Source: Clostridia bacterium (lineage in GTDB: Bacteria > Bacillota > Clostridia > Oscillospirales > CAG-272). Taken from it: DNA of 40,238 bases. Below are positions 15,978 to 24,431 of this stretch, in pieces. The position numbers were made by a program, and so were the translations under genes. Below the pieces are notes generated by a model that did not search any database, had not been told where the DNA came from, and saw only the letters and a program-made list of their open reading frames with translations. Within the stretch, counting starts at the first letter, position 1, and each line of letters opens with the position of its first letter. The DNA lies in assembly GCA_900769475.1 (NCBI GenBank), contig CAAGGQ010000087.1, positions 1 to 40,238 of the forward strand. Direction: 5' to 3'.

Positions 15978-16781
15978 GTGAGCGGCGAGAGCTTTTTGGA
16001 TCTGAATTACATTCCCCGATACGTCAGCTCCTCCCACAAGAGGTTTGCCCCGGGAGAGCGGCACGTAACCCGTTTTGGGACCCAGAACGTGCTGTTGCTG
16101 GTACTGGACGGTGTCCTCCGCTTTGAGGAGAACGGTAAGACCGTGGAGCTCAAAGGAGGAGAATATTACATTCAAGTGATGGGTAAACACCAATCGGGAG
16201 AGGCCCCCAGCGAGGAGCCCGACTATCTCTTCTTCAATTTTTCGGGTCGTTTTACCAAGAAGGAGCGTCGCGGCCTCCCTCTGCGGGGAAGCTTTGATGT
16301 GGAGCGGGTGGAGGCGATCTACACCCGCTTGAAGGCCTGCGAGCGGACACTGAAGGAAAAGGAGGATCTGGGGGCTCTCTTTGAGCGGCAGGTCATTTTC
16401 TTTGATCTTTTGAATCTCCTTTACAAAAAAAGCGTCAGTCTGGTCCAGCGGCAGGAGGTAGCCACCCGGATCTATGAGTACATTCATTTGAATTTTTCTA
16501 ACAAAATCACCCTGGAGGAGCTTTCCAAGCAATTCGGCTACTCCAAGGACCACATCATACGGCTGTTCAAAAGCAATTACATGACCACGCCCTATCAGCA
16601 CCTGGCCTACTGCAGAATCTGCCACGCCAAGCTGCTACTCAGCACCGAGCCCATGATGTCGGTGAGTGCCATTGCCTCGGCCTGTGGCTACGACGATTAC
16701 ACCGCCTTTTACCACGCCTTTCTTCATGCCGAGGGGATCTCGCCCTCGGTCTATCGGGAACGGGCAAGGGGCACGCCGTAG
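15978..16781 (+). CDS. AraC-family transcriptional regulator
   Basis: About 267 residues from a GTG at 15978 (VSGESFLDLNYIPRY), which has GGGAG seven to eight bases upstream; an in-frame ATG at 15957 lacks a site. Cupin-like N-terminus (GGEYYIQVMGKHQSG, then DYLFFNFSGRF). The double helix-turn-helix follows: ITLEELSKQFGYSKDHIIRLF and MSVSAIASACGYDDYTAFYHAF, ending ISPSVYRERA. Divergent from the GH127 gene and its likely regulator. Confidence 0.92.
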   Translation: MSGESFLDLNYIPRYVSSSHKRFAPGERHVTRFGTQNVLLLVLDGVLRFEENGKTVELKGGEYYIQVMGKHQSGEAPSEEPDYLFFNFSGRFTKKERRGLPLRGSFDVERVEAIYTRLKACERTLKEKEDLGALFERQVIFFDLLNLLYKKSVSLVQRQEVATRIYEYIHLNFSNKITLEELSKQFGYSKDHIIRLFKSNYMTTPYQHLAYCRICHAKLLLSTEPMMSVSAIASACGYDDYTAFYHAFLHAEGISPSVYRERARGTP

Positions 16782-16823
16782 TGCCAAGGATGCGGAGAAT
16801 CGCAACATTTTTCTCGATTCCGA

Positions 16824-16852
16824 TTGCATTTTCCTAAAAACCGTGTTATAAT
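16824..16852 (+). promoter_or_regulatory. Promoter of the pyrophosphatase gene
   Basis: TTGCAT (16824-16829), 17-bp spacer, TATAAT (16847-16852). Confidence 0.8.
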
Positions 16853-16886
16853 CATCTTGAAAAACAGAGAAACAGGAGAGCCGACC

Positions 16887-17252
16887 ATGACCTACGAAGA
16901 ACGCAAAGCGCAAGTCAAGTCCTATTTGGGCAAGGAGATCACCATTGGCATCGACCGTCCCATCGGTTACGTACACGTCAAGGGTCCCAAGACCCTGGTC
17001 TACCCCATCAACTACGGCTACATTCCCGGCGTTCTTGGGGGGGATGACGAGGAGCTGGACGTGTACCTCCTTGGAGTGGAGCATCCCGTGGAAGAATACA
17101 CCTGCCGCGTGATTGCCATTGCCCACCGCGAGAACGACGTGGAGGACAAGCTGGTGGCCGCCCCCGCGGGCATGACCTTCACCAAGGAAGAGATCGAAGC
17201 CGCCATTCATTTCCAGGAGAAATACTATATTACCAGAGTGGAAACACTCTAA
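16887..17252 (+). CDS. ppa: Inorganic pyrophosphatase, short family I type
   Basis: 121 residues from the ATG at 16887 with AGGAG upstream. Hydrolyses pyrophosphate to phosphate, pulling biosynthetic reactions forward. Recognised by YPINYGYIPG followed by GGDDEELDVYLLG, the metal-binding acidic stretch of soluble family I enzymes, and by the later ENDVEDKLV. Shorter than the E. coli enzyme (about 175), as in a compact group seen in Clostridia. It stands alone between its own promoter and a strong terminator. Confidence 0.88.
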   Translation: MTYEERKAQVKSYLGKEITIGIDRPIGYVHVKGPKTLVYPINYGYIPGVLGGDDEELDVYLLGVEHPVEEYTCRVIAIAHRENDVEDKLVAAPAGMTFTKEEIEAAIHFQEKYYITRVETL

Positions 17253-17256
17253 GTGC

Positions 17257-17294
17257 AAAAAAGAAGGAATCACTCGCGTGATTCCTTCTTTTTT
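17257..17294. terminator. Bidirectional terminator
   Basis: 17-bp perfect stem (17257-17273 with 17278-17294), loop TCGC, ends in A-run and T-run. Serves ppa and the convergent esterase gene. Confidence 0.95.
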
Positions 17295-17296
17295 GA

Positions 17297-18517
17297 TTAC
17301 TTCAAGATCTCCTTCAGAAACGCCGTCAGAGTATCGGCCTGCTTTTGGTGCTGTTCGACGTTGGGGTGATTGCCGGGGGCACCATTGTGGGTGTGTTTAT
17401 TGGGAGTGACGGGGCTGATATCGGTGGTCATCACCAGACTGTAAAGTCCTGCCTCGGCACCGCCCTTGGCATCGATCACCTCTTGGATCAGAGGAGGCGC
17501 GATTTTGCACTGAATGGTGGAGTTGTAGCAGAAGACGATAGGGGTAGTTTCCGTATAGGTGGAGCGGATCTGCGCGATCAAATCCTCCACGTGTGCCTTA
17601 AATTCGGCGGTGTTGGTTTTAATACGGCTCTCGTCGTTCTCTCCCAGATTGACCACGACTACGTTGGGAGTACGGGTGGGCTGAAAATCCTTTTGGGTGT
17701 TGTCTCTGCGGTAGCTGATGCAAGGATACACGTCGGTCATGGGATAAGACACGCTTCCCTTATAGAAGCCAATGCCCGAAATGGCGAGCATGGAATAGTC
17801 TGCCTCCAAAGCCTCTGCCGTCAGATACGCGTACGCGGAGGTTCCCTCGGTGGTGGCAGCCCCCACCTTGTCATCGGTTGCGGTGAGCCCCAGCAATTTG
17901 TTAATTCCTAACGCCGCGTAGCCACAAGTGGTGGAATCTCCAACGAACTCAATGAACAGCTCCCGGTCAGCGGGTCTTTCGCGCAGCTCACCCGAGAGCA
18001 CGATGGCATCCACCGAGGTGTTGCCATTCATATTCTGTCGCAACACGCGAACCGTGTGAAGCCCTTCCTCAAGATCCGAAGCGATCTGCACGCGATGCGT
18101 TCCCACGTCAAGGTAGTAGGTATTGCCGTCTCTCGTTTTGGTTTCGTGATTGTATTTGAGCTCGTCCATGCGGACACCGTCAAGATAAACCGTGAGGTAA
18201 GTATCCAAGGTAGTGGTCATATCCAGATAGATATCGCCCTTGCAGTCGGCGGTAAATTCGATCCCCGACGCCGTCCAGTCACAGGTCACGCTCTTATCAA
18301 TGACCGCCGAACGTCCGTAGATCTTGAGGTTCTCCAACACCTCGGCGGGATAGAAGGTCTTTTCGCTGTAATCGGTGGGGGGGACGGGGGCCTGGGTGGT
18401 TCCCGGGGCAGAAGGTGCATCGGTGCTCTCGTGATTCGTATCTGTGGAATGGCATCCCACAAGCAGGAGTAGCAAAAGAACGGTGCACAGCGTGGCAATC
18501 AAAAATTTGCGTTTCAT
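17297..18517 (-). CDS. CE2-like SGNH esterase lipoprotein (copy 1)
   Basis: 406 residues from the ATG at 18517 (MKRKFLIATL), with GAGGAG upstream. Lipoprotein signal with cleavage before C22 (LLVGC). A Ser/Thr/Pro-rich linker (to about 50), then a beta-sandwich domain (about 55-180) resembling the CE2 N-terminal domain, then an SGNH/GDSL hydrolase domain: nucleophile S195 in GDSTTCGY, block with NLGENDESR, and a C-terminal His in GNHPNVEQH. CE2 enzymes deacetylate xylan, glucomannan or gluco-oligosaccharides. Anchored outside the membrane. Forms a tandem duplicate with the next gene. Confidence 0.85.
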   Translation of the reverse strand: MKRKFLIATLCTVLLLLLLVGCHSTDTNHESTDAPSAPGTTQAPVPPTDYSEKTFYPAEVLENLKIYGRSAVIDKSVTCDWTASGIEFTADCKGDIYLDMTTTLDTYLTVYLDGVRMDELKYNHETKTRDGNTYYLDVGTHRVQIASDLEEGLHTVRVLRQNMNGNTSVDAIVLSGELRERPADRELFIEFVGDSTTCGYAALGINKLLGLTATDDKVGAATTEGTSAYAYLTAEALEADYSMLAISGIGFYKGSVSYPMTDVYPCISYRRDNTQKDFQPTRTPNVVVVNLGENDESRIKTNTAEFKAHVEDLIAQIRSTYTETTPIVFCYNSTIQCKIAPPLIQEVIDAKGGAEAGLYSLVMTTDISPVTPNKHTHNGAPGNHPNVEQHQKQADTLTAFLKEILK

Positions 18518-18548
18518 ACTGTCTCTCCTCGTTGTTAGATTGATCATA

Positions 18549-18577
18549 ATGTTATCATCAAGTGCCTCTGAAAGCAA
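18549..18577 (-). promoter_or_regulatory. Possible promoter of esterase copy 1
   Basis: Minus strand TTGCTT (18572-18577), 17-bp spacer, TAACAT (18549-18554). Same -35 as upstream of copy 2. Readthrough from copy 2 is also possible because only 73 bases separate the two genes and no hairpin terminator is visible between them. Confidence 0.4.
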
Positions 18578-18590
18578 CCCCTGTGGAGCA

Positions 18591-19805
18591 TTATTTCAGG
18601 ATTTCCTTCAAGAACGCCGTCAGAGTATCGGCCTGCTTTTGGTGCTGCTCGGCGTTGGGATGGTTGCCGGGGGCGCCGTTGTGAGTGTGGGTGGAGGGCG
18701 AAATGGTGCTGACGTCGGTGGTCATCACCAGGCTGTAAAGCCCTGCGTTAGCACCGCCCTTGGCATCGACGACCTCCTGGATCAGATTGGGCGCGATCTT
18801 GCCTCGCTTCATGGAATTGTAGCAAAAGACGATGGGCGTATCCTCGCTGTAGATTTCCCGAACCTGCCCGATCAGACGCTCCACGTGCTCCTTAAAGGTG
18901 GTGGTATTGGTGCCGATACGGCTCTCGTCGTTGGTGCCCAGGTTGATCACCACCACGTCGGCCTTGCGCGCGGGCTGATAATCCTTGACCGATTGGTCTC
19001 TGCGATAGCAGATATAGGGATAGATGTCGGGCATATTGAACTCGGTAAAGCCCTTATAAAGACCGATGCCCGAAACCGACACCATGGAGTGATCAGCCCC
19101 CAAAGCCTGGGCCGTAAGATAAGCGTAGGTAGCGGTGCCCTCGGTGGTTTCGGCGTTCTGCGCATCGTCGGTCTTGTTGATGCCCAGGTTCGCGTAGCCG
19201 CAGGTGATGGAATCTCCGATAAACTCGATGTAAAGCTCTCGATCGTCAGGTCTTTCCTTCAGCTCGCCCGAGAGAACGATGGCATCCACCGAGGTGTTGC
19301 CCTTCATGTTCTGCTTCAACACCTGAACGGTATGAGGCCCTTCTGCAAGATCCGAGGCGATCTTTATACGGTGACTGCCCACGGCAAGATAGTAGGTATT
19401 GCCCTCTCTCTTGTTGGTGTCATAATTGTAGTTCACGTCATCCACGCGAGTGCCGTCGATGGAAACGGTGAGGTAGGTATCCTCATCGGTGGTCATATCA
19501 AAATAGATATCCCCCTTGCAATCGGCGGTGAATTCAATGCCCGACGCAGGCCAATCGCAGGTTACGCTCTTTTCCACCACGGCAGAACGCCCGTGGATCT
19601 TGAGGCTTTCCAGAATTTCGGCCGGATAGAAGGTCTTTTCACTGTAATCGGTGGTGGGAACGGGAGGCTGGGTCGTTCCGGCAGGCAACGCCTCGGTGCT
19701 TCCCTTTTCTGTGGATGGAGTGCCCGTGCCGGGGGTAGCGCATCCTCCCAGGATACACAAGGCAAGAAGCAAGTAAAAAAGGCAGAGCAAACGATTCGAT
19801 CTCAT
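18591..19805 (-). CDS. CE2-like SGNH esterase lipoprotein (copy 2)
   Basis: 404 residues from the ATG at 19805 (MRSNRLLCLF), seven bases after AAGGAG; a preceding ATG at 19811 is too close to the site. Lipobox LGGC with C22. Linker, CE2-type N-terminal sandwich and SGNH domain as in copy 1: S199 in GDSITCGY, NLGTNDESR, GNHPNAEQH. The two copies share long identical runs (for example FYPAE, DTYLTV, NTSVDAIVLSGEL, KQADTLTAFLKEI) but have clearly diverged signal and linker regions, so the duplication is not recent. Probably a different acetyl-ester preference (inference). Confidence 0.85.
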   Translation of the reverse strand: MRSNRLLCLFYLLLALCILGGCATPGTGTPSTEKGSTEALPAGTTQPPVPTTDYSEKTFYPAEILESLKIHGRSAVVEKSVTCDWPASGIEFTADCKGDIYFDMTTDEDTYLTVSIDGTRVDDVNYNYDTNKREGNTYYLAVGSHRIKIASDLAEGPHTVQVLKQNMKGNTSVDAIVLSGELKERPDDRELYIEFIGDSITCGYANLGINKTDDAQNAETTEGTATYAYLTAQALGADHSMVSVSGIGLYKGFTEFNMPDIYPYICYRRDQSVKDYQPARKADVVVINLGTNDESRIGTNTTTFKEHVERLIGQVREIYSEDTPIVFCYNSMKRGKIAPNLIQEVVDAKGGANAGLYSLVMTTDVSTISPSTHTHNGAPGNHPNAEQHQKQADTLTAFLKEILK

Positions 19806-19830
19806 AGTCATTCTCCTTCTTGTTTTTTTC

Positions 19831-19859
19831 ATTATAGCACATGATGCCGCAAAAAGCAA
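19831..19859 (-). promoter_or_regulatory. Promoter of esterase copy 2
   Basis: Minus strand TTGCTT (19854-19859), 17-bp spacer, TATAAT (19831-19836). Confidence 0.75.
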
Positions 19860-19874
19860 CGCCATACAAATATT

Positions 19875-19892
19875 AAAATTGTTAACAATTTT
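19875..19892. promoter_or_regulatory. 18-bp perfect palindrome, candidate operator
   Basis: AAAATTGTTAACAATTTT lies 15 bp upstream of the leftward -35 and 30 bp upstream of the rightward -35. Its size and symmetry suit a dimeric regulator of either gene; none is encoded next to it. Confidence 0.5.
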
Positions 19893-19922
19893 CAACATTT
19901 CGGGTTATCTTTCCTCCACAGT

Positions 19923-19951
19923 TTGACAGCTCCGCTTTTTTATGATATAAT
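19923..19951 (+). promoter_or_regulatory. Consensus promoter of the hydrolase-MATE pair
   Basis: TTGACA (19923-19928), 17-bp spacer, TATAAT (19946-19951). Confidence 0.92.
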
Positions 19952-19987
19952 AATACATTATATTACATCCTTGAAAAGGAGTTTGCT

Positions 19988-20935
19988 ATGCCCTTTTTGA
20001 TTCTTGGCGGGGTGCTTTTGGTGCTTCTCGCCGTCATCCTCGCTGTGAGCCGCTGGGTCTATCAAAAGGCCTTTTACGTTCCCAAGCACAAGAAATTTGC
20101 CGATCCCCACGCCTACTTTGGCCGCGAAAAGGACGAAGAGTGCCGCAAGAAGCTCTACGCCCTGGTGGACATGCTGGCCGCCAAGGAGGCCGAGGAGGTT
20201 TCCATCTGCTCCTACGACGGCCTACGCCTGGCGGGACACTACTACCATTTTGCCGACGGCGCTCCCCTGAAGATCATCTTTCACGGTTGGCGAAGCACCT
20301 ACCTGCGGGATTGCGGCGGCGGTGCCGAAATGGCCTGGAAAGCAGGCTACAATCTGCTCCTGGTGGATCAGCGGTCGCTGGGCAACAGCGAAGGCAACAC
20401 CATTACCTTTGGCATCAAAGAAAAATACGATTGCCTCTCCTGGATCCACTACGCCATTGACCGCTTTGGCAAGGACGTGAAGATCATTTTGGGCGGTATC
20501 TCCATGGGCGCGGCTACGGTGCTCATGGCATCGGCTTTGGAGCTTCCTCCCAACGTCAAGTGCATCTCCGCCGACTGCGGCTACACCTCCCCCGAGGCCA
20601 TTATTCGAAAGGTTTGCCGAGAGGATATGGGCGTACCCGATTGGCTGGGCTTTCCCTTTGTGCGCCTGGGTGCGCGGATCTTTGGACAGTTCTCGATCCT
20701 CGATGGCGGTGCCCTGGAGGCGGTAAAGCACGCCAAGGTGCCCTTAATGATCATGCACGGCGACGAGGACGATTTTGTTCCCTTCTCCATGTGCCAAGAG
20801 ATCTACAACGCCATTCCCGGAGAAAAGGTGCTCCTGACCGTTGCGGGTGCGGGACATGGTCTTTCCTATTTCATGGAAACCGAGCGCTACGAGCAGACCC
20901 TGCGCAAATTTGAAGGCGATGCTCTGATTCATTGA
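19988..20935 (+). CDS. Membrane-anchored alpha/beta hydrolase
   Basis: 315 residues. One N-terminal membrane segment (about 2-21), then an alpha/beta hydrolase domain: oxyanion region IIFHGW (96-101), nucleophile S172 in GGISMGAA, acid D261 in HGDEDDFVP and H290 in GAGHGLSYF. The VDQRSLGNSEG block and overall length match the family of single-pass clostridial hydrolases often described as BAAT/esterase-like; the substrate is not known. AAAAGGAG site. Followed after 28 bases by the MATE gene, so probably one transcript. Confidence 0.88.
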   Translation: MPFLILGGVLLVLLAVILAVSRWVYQKAFYVPKHKKFADPHAYFGREKDEECRKKLYALVDMLAAKEAEEVSICSYDGLRLAGHYYHFADGAPLKIIFHGWRSTYLRDCGGGAEMAWKAGYNLLLVDQRSLGNSEGNTITFGIKEKYDCLSWIHYAIDRFGKDVKIILGGISMGAATVLMASALELPPNVKCISADCGYTSPEAIIRKVCREDMGVPDWLGFPFVRLGARIFGQFSILDGGALEAVKHAKVPLMIMHGDEDDFVPFSMCQEIYNAIPGEKVLLTVAGAGHGLSYFMETERYEQTLRKFEGDALIH

Positions 20936-20963
20936 ACAAAGCTTACATCAAGGAGGCATTCCA

Positions 20964-22307
20964 TTGAATACCGCGGACAAATACTATGAAAAAATGACCA
21001 AGACCCCGGTGTCCCAGCTCATCGTTCGTTTGGGAATCCCTACCACCATCTCCATGCTGATCACGGGAATCTACAACCTGGCCGATACCTATTTTGTAGG
21101 CACCCTGGGAGAGAGTGCCCAGGCGGCCACCGGCATTCTCTTTACCCTGCAATGCATCATCCAGGCGGTTGCCTTTATGCTGGGGCACGGCTCGGGAACC
21201 TTTGTTTCCAAAGCTCTGGCCGATAAGAATACCAAGGAGGCCACAACCTACGTTTCCACCGCCTTCTTTACCGGTGCGGCGGCGGGAACCCTGCTGACCG
21301 TGGTGGGACTTTTGATCCTCTCCCCCTTTATGCGGCTTTTGGGCTCCACCGATACCATTCTCCCCTATGCCTGCGACTACGGCATGTGGGTACTTATCGC
21401 CTGCCCTTTTATGATCTGTTCCCTGATCCTGAATAACAACCTGCGCTATGAAGGAAAAGCCTTTTACGCCATGTTCGGTCTGACGGCGGGAGGGCTACTC
21501 AACATCTTCGGCGACTGGCTCTTGATTCAAAAATTCAACATGGGCGTGTACGGTGCCGGACTTTCCACCGCCGTTTCCCAAATGATCAGCTTTACCATTT
21601 TACTGGTTCTCTATCTGAAGATGGCGCAAAGCACCATTTCGATCCGTGCCATCAGCCGCAAGGCAGGCGTATACCTGGGCATCCTCCGGGTGGGGTTCCC
21701 CTCCCTGATCCGCCAGGGACTGACCTCGATCTCCAACGGACTCCTGAACAACCTGACCAAGCCCTTTGGCGACGCCGCCATTGCCGCCATCAGCGTGGTC
21801 AATCGCTTCTCGTCCCTGGTGATGTGCGTAGGACTTGGCATTGGACAAGGCTTCCAGCCCGTGGCCTCCTTCAACTACCAGGCTAAGAAGTACAAGCGGG
21901 TAAAACAAGGATTGATCTTTACCACGGTGTTCGGATTCGGTCTGGTGGCCCTGCTCTCGGTGGTTGGCTTCTCCTTCGCCGAGCCCATCGTCCGCCTCTT
22001 CCAGAAGGAACCCCGCGTGATCGAGATCGGCACGCCGGCTCTACGCTACGCCACGGTGGGATTGCTCTTCCTGCCCCTCTCGGTTCCTGTGAACATGCTC
22101 TATCAGAGCATCCGAAAGGCCGGAGTGGCCTCCTTCCTCTCGATCCTGCGTTCGGGCGCGGTTCTGATCCCCGTCCTGCTCATGGGCGTGCATTTCCTGC
22201 AACTGACAGGCATCCTCATGGCACAGCCCATTTCGGATTGCATCACCGGACTGATCAGTATTCCCTTTATTCTCCATTTTCTAAAAAAGACCCCCGATGG
22301 GGAATAA
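20964..22307 (+). CDS. MATE-family efflux transporter
   Basis: 447 residues with about twelve membrane segments in two related halves, family length. Begins at a TTG (20964), selected because AGGAGG sits seven bases before it. The N-terminal LIVRLGIPTTISMLITGIYNLADTYFVG and mid-protein NRFSSLVMCVGLGIGQGFQPVASFNY are typical of the NorM/DinF group of MATE proteins, Na+ or H+ driven exporters of drugs or metabolites. Substrate unknown. Cotranscribed with the hydrolase before it; strong terminator after it. Confidence 0.93.
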   Translation: MNTADKYYEKMTKTPVSQLIVRLGIPTTISMLITGIYNLADTYFVGTLGESAQAATGILFTLQCIIQAVAFMLGHGSGTFVSKALADKNTKEATTYVSTAFFTGAAAGTLLTVVGLLILSPFMRLLGSTDTILPYACDYGMWVLIACPFMICSLILNNNLRYEGKAFYAMFGLTAGGLLNIFGDWLLIQKFNMGVYGAGLSTAVSQMISFTILLVLYLKMAQSTISIRAISRKAGVYLGILRVGFPSLIRQGLTSISNGLLNNLTKPFGDAAIAAISVVNRFSSLVMCVGLGIGQGFQPVASFNYQAKKYKRVKQGLIFTTVFGFGLVALLSVVGFSFAEPIVRLFQKEPRVIEIGTPALRYATVGLLFLPLSVPVNMLYQSIRKAGVASFLSILRSGAVLIPVLLMGVHFLQLTGILMAQPISDCITGLISIPFILHFLKKTPDGE

Positions 22308-22322
22308 AAACTTACATTCAAC

Positions 22323-22374
22323 AAAAGAACAGCGTAGCTTTGAAATTTTGTTTTCAAAGCTACGCTGTTCTTTT
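22323..22374 (+). terminator. Strong terminator after the MATE gene
   Basis: 23-bp perfect stem (22323-22345 with 22352-22374) and 6-nt loop, ending in TTTT. Confidence 0.92.
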
Positions 22375-22838
22375 ATGATCGGAGGCATCGTGGGCGCCGC
22401 CACGAATAAAAAGGAACCGTAGGGGGAAGGATCTTCAAAAGAAACCTTCTCAAAAACGGTCGATCATTGGTCGTTCCGAATTGCTAACAAATTCCATTAT
22501 GGAAAAAGCAACTCGTTAAATAGTGCAAATTTGTTAGCCACTTTTTCTTTGAAGCCAAAGGCGCAAAGAAAAAGTTATCAAAAAGAAACGCCGAAAAGAG
22601 AGGTTCGCCGCCTGCGGGCGTCGAGGAGGGCTCCGCGCCCTCCACTACGCAAGCTTTTGAAAAAGCTTGACCAAAACTTTTCGTTATATTTAGAACGCTG
22701 ACAATTTGGTCAGTAATCCGGGGCGACGACCGGTCCCCCGTTTTAAAAAACCAGATCCATAGGAACGGTCAGATAGCCAACATTTGCAATTCCACTCAAA
22801 AACCTTTTTGTAAAAGTTTTTTTGGGTGATGGGGGTGT
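22375..22838. repeat. Gene-free, hairpin-rich intergenic region, probably a repeat-type element
   Basis: No credible gene in either direction. Contains nested inverted repeats: GCTAACAAATT (22483-22493) with its complement at 22528-22538; a 12-bp stem 22540-22551/22564-22575; GGAGGGC-tccgc-GCCCTCC (22625-22643); AAGCTTTT-ga-AAAAGCTT (22651-22668); and CTGAC...GTCAG near 22697-22712. Such arrays resemble interspersed intergenic elements of clostridial genomes (inference; only one copy in the window). Confidence 0.45.
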
Positions 22839-22880
22839 GGGGGAAGAGGGGCTTTTTTTCAAAAAAGCCCCTCTTCCCCC
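22839..22880. terminator. Terminator of the leftward operon
   Basis: 20-bp perfect stem (22839-22858 with 22861-22880) beginning 11 bases past the stop of the small unknown gene. The T and A runs sit inside the stem. Confidence 0.8.
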
Positions 22881-22890
22881 ATAACCTTAT

Positions 22891-23220
22891 TCATCTATAA
22901 TAAACATAATAAACGATGATGGTGCGCTCGACGCCGCCGTGCTCCAGGTCGGGAGCGGTGATGACCACGCCGTCCTTAGAGAGAAGCTCCCAGGCTTGCA
23001 TCTGCTCCACCTTACAACGCAGGATCACGTCGGCGGAGGCGAAAACGATGAGCTCGTCGTCGCGGATGTTGAGGCCGCCGTTGCGCCCTACCACCTCGTC
23101 CACATCATTGATCTTTTCGGTTACGTAGCGAATGTGATGGTTGCTCATCTGCCGGGCCATTTCCCACTTATATTGCTTGCTGTTGGGATTTTTGCTTTTT
23201 CGTTTGAAGAGCTTGAACAT
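22891..23220 (-). CDS. Small protein of unknown function
   Basis: 109 residues, MFKLFKRKSKNPNSKQYKW... I do not recognise a family. It is basic at the N-terminus, has no signal peptide or membrane segment, and the second half (NIRDDELIVFASADVILRCKVEQMQAWELLSKDGVVITAPD) looks like alternating strands and a helix. It ends in an odd tyrosine-rich tail (IIVYYVYYR). AAAGGAAA site upstream. Last gene of the leftward operon, 26 bases after the methyltransferase, and followed by a strong terminator, which supports it as a real gene. Confidence 0.65.
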   Translation of the reverse strand: MFKLFKRKSKNPNSKQYKWEMARQMSNHHIRYVTEKINDVDEVVGRNGGLNIRDDELIVFASADVILRCKVEQMQAWELLSKDGVVITAPDLEHGGVERTIIVYYVYYR

Positions 23221-23246
23221 AAAGAGGATTTCCTTTCGATTTCGTC

Positions 23247-24416
23247 TTAAAAATAGCCTTGCTCGGTGTTCCCCACCAGGAACACCCGTGCGGCCTCGTA
23301 TTCGGCACGAAGGTTTTTTGCCTTTTCGGAATTCACATCAAAATGCGCCTTGCGCAGACCGCGCAGCATAATGTTCTTGGGTGTTTCCTCGGGATCGATA
23401 AGCTCCAGAGCGCAAACGTCATAGCCGTTCATTTCCAGCCGCTTGAGCCGCAACGCGTCGGTGGCGGCGTCGCAAAGCTTTTGCCGCAGCATGGAATGCT
23501 CGGCGATGAAGGACAGAGCCGAGCAGCTCAGCATCCCGTTGAGCTCGTGGTGACAGCAGGGAGTGGAAAGAATGACATCTGCCTTCCATTCCAGTGCCTT
23601 GTGCAATACCAGATCGGTAGCAATGTCACAGGCGTGCAAAGAGATCACCAGGTGGACGTGCTCCTCGGTTTGATATTTGGCTACGTCCATGCAAAGGAAT
23701 TCCAAGCCGTGGAAGCCCAGCGCCTTGGCGGCCTGATTGCAATGCTCCACCACGTCGGGCTTGAGATCCACGCCCGTCATGTGCACCTGGCGCTTCAGGA
23801 CGTTGGCAAAATAATGGTATGCCGCAAAGGAAAGATAACTCTTTCCGCAGCAGAGATCGCAAATGCGCAGAGGCCCCTCCGCAGGAAGATTCCCAAGGCA
23901 ATCCCGGATCAGCTCCAGGAAGCGGTTGATCTGGCGGAATTTGGCTTGCTTCTTGTCCCGCACGCGTCCCTTTTCATCGCTGACGTCCAGCCAACGAAGG
24001 AAGGGCTCGGTGCCATCCAGCAGATAGCTCTTTTTGCGGTTGTTGCTCTGCACCTCGGCCGCCGGGGCATTGCCCTCCTCCAGGGCTCGCAGGAGCTTCT
24101 CGCCCCCCAAAAGAGTCACCTTGCCGCTCTTAGCGCGGCGAAGCTCGCAATCCCCCGCCGTGGTAAGCAGATTGATCTGCCCAAAGGCCAACACCAGCGC
24201 CAACAGGCGGGCGGTCTCCCCCATCTCCAGGTTCTCGTGCAACGCCTTGTTGTCCTTTTTTAGAGTCTCAGCCTGTAAGCGCACCTGCCCCCCAATGCTT
24301 CGCGGGGTCAGGGTCATACGCAGGATCTCCTTTTCCGCGGGCTTAGAAAACACCGCTTTTTTCATCGCTCCCGCCCGACAGGCGCGAGTGATCAGATCCA
24401 CCAGTTTTTGATCCAT
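23247..24416 (-). CDS. Class I SAM-dependent methyltransferase (METTL25/RRNAD1-like)
   Basis: 389 residues from the ATG at 24416; a TTG two codons earlier is possible but lies too near the GGAG. N-terminal 150 residues of unclear fold, then a Rossmann methyltransferase domain: SAM-binding motif ICDLCCGKSYLSF (about 185-197), acidic GVDLKPD after strand 2, and SLHACDIATD with STPCCHHEL. The KFRQINRFLELI before motif I and the HACD/CCHHEL pair mark family PF13679, whose members include human RRNAD1/METTL25, linked to tRNA or rRNA modification or unknown targets. Substrate here unknown. 15 bases after plsY, same operon. Confidence 0.82.
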   Translation of the reverse strand: MDQKLVDLITRACRAGAMKKAVFSKPAEKEILRMTLTPRSIGGQVRLQAETLKKDNKALHENLEMGETARLLALVLAFGQINLLTTAGDCELRRAKSGKVTLLGGEKLLRALEEGNAPAAEVQSNNRKKSYLLDGTEPFLRWLDVSDEKGRVRDKKQAKFRQINRFLELIRDCLGNLPAEGPLRICDLCCGKSYLSFAAYHYFANVLKRQVHMTGVDLKPDVVEHCNQAAKALGFHGLEFLCMDVAKYQTEEHVHLVISLHACDIATDLVLHKALEWKADVILSTPCCHHELNGMLSCSALSFIAEHSMLRQKLCDAATDALRLKRLEMNGYDVCALELIDPEETPKNIMLRGLRKAHFDVNSEKAKNLRAEYEAARVFLVGNTEQGYF

Positions 24417-24431
24417 CGTCAAATCACTCCG

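Noticed and set aside
18444..19844. 466-codon rightward reading frame
   Set aside because: Antisense across esterase copy 2; starts inside copy 1 and lacks a ribosome binding site.
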